Below, in pieces: positions 30,883 through 32,622 of a stretch of 32,622 nt of DNA (position 1 is its first letter; every line of letters starts with the position of its first letter). The notes under the pieces are model-generated. The model saw nothing but the letters and a program-made list of their open reading frames with translations, had not been told where the DNA came from and searched no databases. The stretch is from Clostridiaceae bacterium. GTDB lineage: Bacteria; Bacillota; Clostridia; DSM-8532. The stretch spans positions 1 to 32,622 of the forward strand of contig JAAYLX010000019.1 of NCBI GenBank assembly GCA_012521705.1, written 5' to 3'. Made by a program: the position numbers and the translations under genes.

Positions 30883-32622
30883 ATTCACTCTTCTTTTTTC
30901 TTGTTCTTCTTGCCTGTTTTTGTTCTTCTTCAGAATAATCACATTCAGGGTTAGCGCATTTGTAAGCAATTGTATTGGTCTTGGTCTTTTTAGTCATAAA
31001 GCTTGAACATTTCGGGCATGTTTTGTCCGATGGCATATCCCAGCTCATGAAATCGCATTTGGGATAGTTTTCACATCCAAGATACTTTCTGTTTCTCTTG
31101 GTTTTAAGAATTATTACCTTTCCGGAGCATTTGGGACATTTAACCCCTGCTTCCTCCAATAAAGGCTTGGTGTTCTTGCATTCAGGAAAACCAGGACAAG
31201 CAAGGAACTTCCCGAACCGTCCGCTCTTAATAACCATTTTCCTGCCGCATTTATCACATATAACATCTGATTCTTCAACCGGAATCTCAATTTTGTTTAT
31301 GCCTTCGGCCTTGGTCACTGTTTCCTTGAAAGGCGTGTAGAATTCTCTGAGAAGAGCCTTCCACTGCACCTGTCCGTCCTCGACCTTGTCGAGTCTTTCT
31401 TCCATGTCAGCGGTAAAATTTATACTCACAATTTCCGGGAAATTGGCCATCATAAACTGATTAACAATCTTCCCGAGTTCTGTGGGAACAAGCTGCTTAT
31501 TGTTCCTTTCAACATATCCCCTGTTTAGTATGGTTGTAATAATCGGAGCATAGGTACTTGGGCGGCCAATACCCTTTTCTTCCAGTGCTTTTACCAGGGT
31601 AGCCTCGGTGTATCTCGGAGGAGGTTCTGTAAAATGCTGAACCGGATCAATTTTTACAAGATGCAGATGCTCGTTGACCTGAATTTCAGGCAGAAGCTGA
31701 TTGGTCTCGTCCTCCTCGTCGTCCTTTCCTTCTATATATAGGGCCATAAAACCTTTGAAGACCATTTTCTGGCCAGTAGCTCTCAGATTCAGAACCGAAT
31801 TATCTTTAATTTTCCTTGGAACTCCGTCGATATCGACTGTCATTGTATCAAAAACTGCAGACTCCATCTGACATGCTATAAACCTGTCCCAAATAAGCTT
31901 ATAAAGCTTATACTGGTCGTTGGAGAGCATGTTTTTCAGTTCTTCAGGCTCACGGTTAATATATGTTGGTCGAATGGCCTCGTGAGCGTCCTGGGCAGCA
32001 GATTTGGTCTTATATCTCCTTGGTTCGGAAGGTAAATAATCCTCTCCGAAATGTTTGCTGATATATTCCCTGGCTTCTGATATGGCTCCCTCAGATATGC
32101 GGACCGAGTCAGTTCTCATATATGTAATAAGACCTACTGATCCCTCATCGCCAAGATCCACGCCTTCATAAAGCTGCTGGGCAATCATCATGGTTTTTTG
32201 TGCACTGTACCCGAGTTTGCGGGATGCTTCCTGTTGGAGTGTACTTGTAATGAAAGGCGGTGCAGGATTCTTTCTTTTCTTGCTCTTCTTGACATTGGAT
32301 ACGGTGAACTCGGAGTCATTGAGAAGCAACAGTATCTCGTCAGCCTGATCTTTGTTCTTAATCTCGGCCTTCTTGCCGTTCTTTCCTCGAAAATTTGCAT
32401 CAAAAGTCAGACCGTCATCCTTGCGGAACTGAACTGCAACCGTCCAGTACTCTTCCGGCACAAAGCTTTCTATTTCCCTTTCCCTGTCACAAATAATCCT
32501 TGTTGCAACGGACTGAACACGTCCTGCGCTCAGGCCTTTTTTTACTTTTTTCCAGAGGACGGGGCTTATCTCATATCCGACCAATCTGTCTAAAACTCTT
32601 CTGGCCTGCTGTGCGTCAACCA
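30863..32622 (-). CDS. topA: DNA topoisomerase I, 5'-truncated by the window edge
   Basis: This type IA topoisomerase relaxes negative supercoils by breaking one strand through a 5'-phosphotyrosine. The open frame continues past 32584 to the window edge (VDAQQARRVLDRLVGYE ahead of the internal Met), so the N-terminal Toprim domain is outside. Visible: the GLSAGRVQSVATRIICDRERE block, LITYMRTDSVRISEGAI with the active-site tyrosine, GIGRPSTYAPII, and three four-cysteine zinc ribbons at the C-terminus (CDKCGRKM, CPKCSGKV, CPKCSSFM), then a basic tail. About 586 of a normal roughly 690-700 residues are present. It ends in a bidirectional terminator and is separated from trmFO by the CapA-like gene. 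Confidence 0.96.
   Translation of the reverse strand, partial: VDAQQARRVLDRLVGYEISPVLWKKVKKGLSAGRVQSVATRIICDREREIESFVPEEYWTVAVQFRKDDGLTFDANFRGKNGKKAEIKNKDQADEILLLLNDSEFTVSNVKKSKKRKNPAPPFITSTLQQEASRKLGYSAQKTMMIAQQLYEGVDLGDEGSVGLITYMRTDSVRISEGAISEAREYISKHFGEDYLPSEPRRYKTKSAAQDAHEAIRPTYINREPEELKNMLSNDQYKLYKLIWDRFIACQMESAVFDTMTVDIDGVPRKIKDNSVLNLRATGQKMVFKGFMALYIEGKDDEEDETNQLLPEIQVNEHLHLVKIDPVQHFTEPPPRYTEATLVKALEEKGIGRPSTYAPIITTILNRGYVERNNKQLVPTELGKIVNQFMMANFPEIVSINFTADMEERLDKVEDGQVQWKALLREFYTPFKETVTKAEGINKIEIPVEESDVICDKCGRKMVIKSGRFGKFLACPGFPECKNTKPLLEEAGVKCPKCSGKVIILKTKRNRKYLGCENYPKCDFMSWDMPSDKTCPKCSSFMTKKTKTNTIAYKCANPECDYSEEEQKQARRTRKKKSESKETEA

Overview
The window looks like chromosomal DNA of a low-GC, spore-forming Firmicute, most likely a clostridium of the Acetivibrio/Ruminiclostridium (cluster III, C. 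thermocellum-like) type. The support is AT-rich intergenic DNA, strong AGGAGG-type ribosome sites, many GTG/TTG starts, a LysM-GH18 spore-lysin-like protein, a LicT/BglG-type antiterminator and several Firmicute gene orders (typA-mltG-trmR-U32; dnaE near pfkA). The species assignment is inference.

Layout. 1-560: the 3' end of an IS256-family insertion sequence inserted into, and truncating, a BglG/LicT antiterminator gene. 902-3409: a LysM-GH18 protein (minus) and branched-chain aminotransferase (plus). 3689-3840: tRNA-Gln(CUG) with its promoter and terminator. 4033-7575: solitary ruvC (minus), then argG and argH (plus); a perfect 12+12 bp palindrome lies on the predicted argG promoter. 7729-10689: an orphan helical protein, a NodB deacetylase, a corrinoid adenosyltransferase and a TIGR04086-type membrane protein (all minus). 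10824-11078: two tandem very small hydrophobic, Cys/Asp-ended ORFs (plus). 11141-17286: pgsA, hotdog thioesterase, pfkA, a DUF2007-like protein and dnaE (all minus). 17438-23521: folate cyclo-ligase, a zinc-ribbon protein, then typA-mltG-trmR-trhP-like U32 (minus). 23884-27815: a vWA protein, a macro-domain/C-terminal helical (HTH-like) fusion, hflC and hflK (minus). 27964-32622: trmFO (minus), a CapA-like metallophosphatase (plus) and topA (minus, 5' end outside the window).

Most of the window is housekeeping. The arginine genes carry out the last two steps of arginine synthesis and appear to be controlled by an ArgR-like operator. The U32 protein and the adjacent SAM methyltransferase fit the two-step hydroxylation/methylation of wobble uridine in tRNA, and TrmFO adds a second tRNA-methylation activity. 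MltG, the GH18 protein, the NodB protein and the CapA-like protein point to the cell envelope or spore. The less ordinary parts are the IS-truncated antiterminator (possibly a free RNA-binding domain without its regulatory domains), the macro-HTH/vWA neighbourhood, and the tandem micro-proteins. I see no CRISPR array, prophage, or clearly novel multi-gene defence system.
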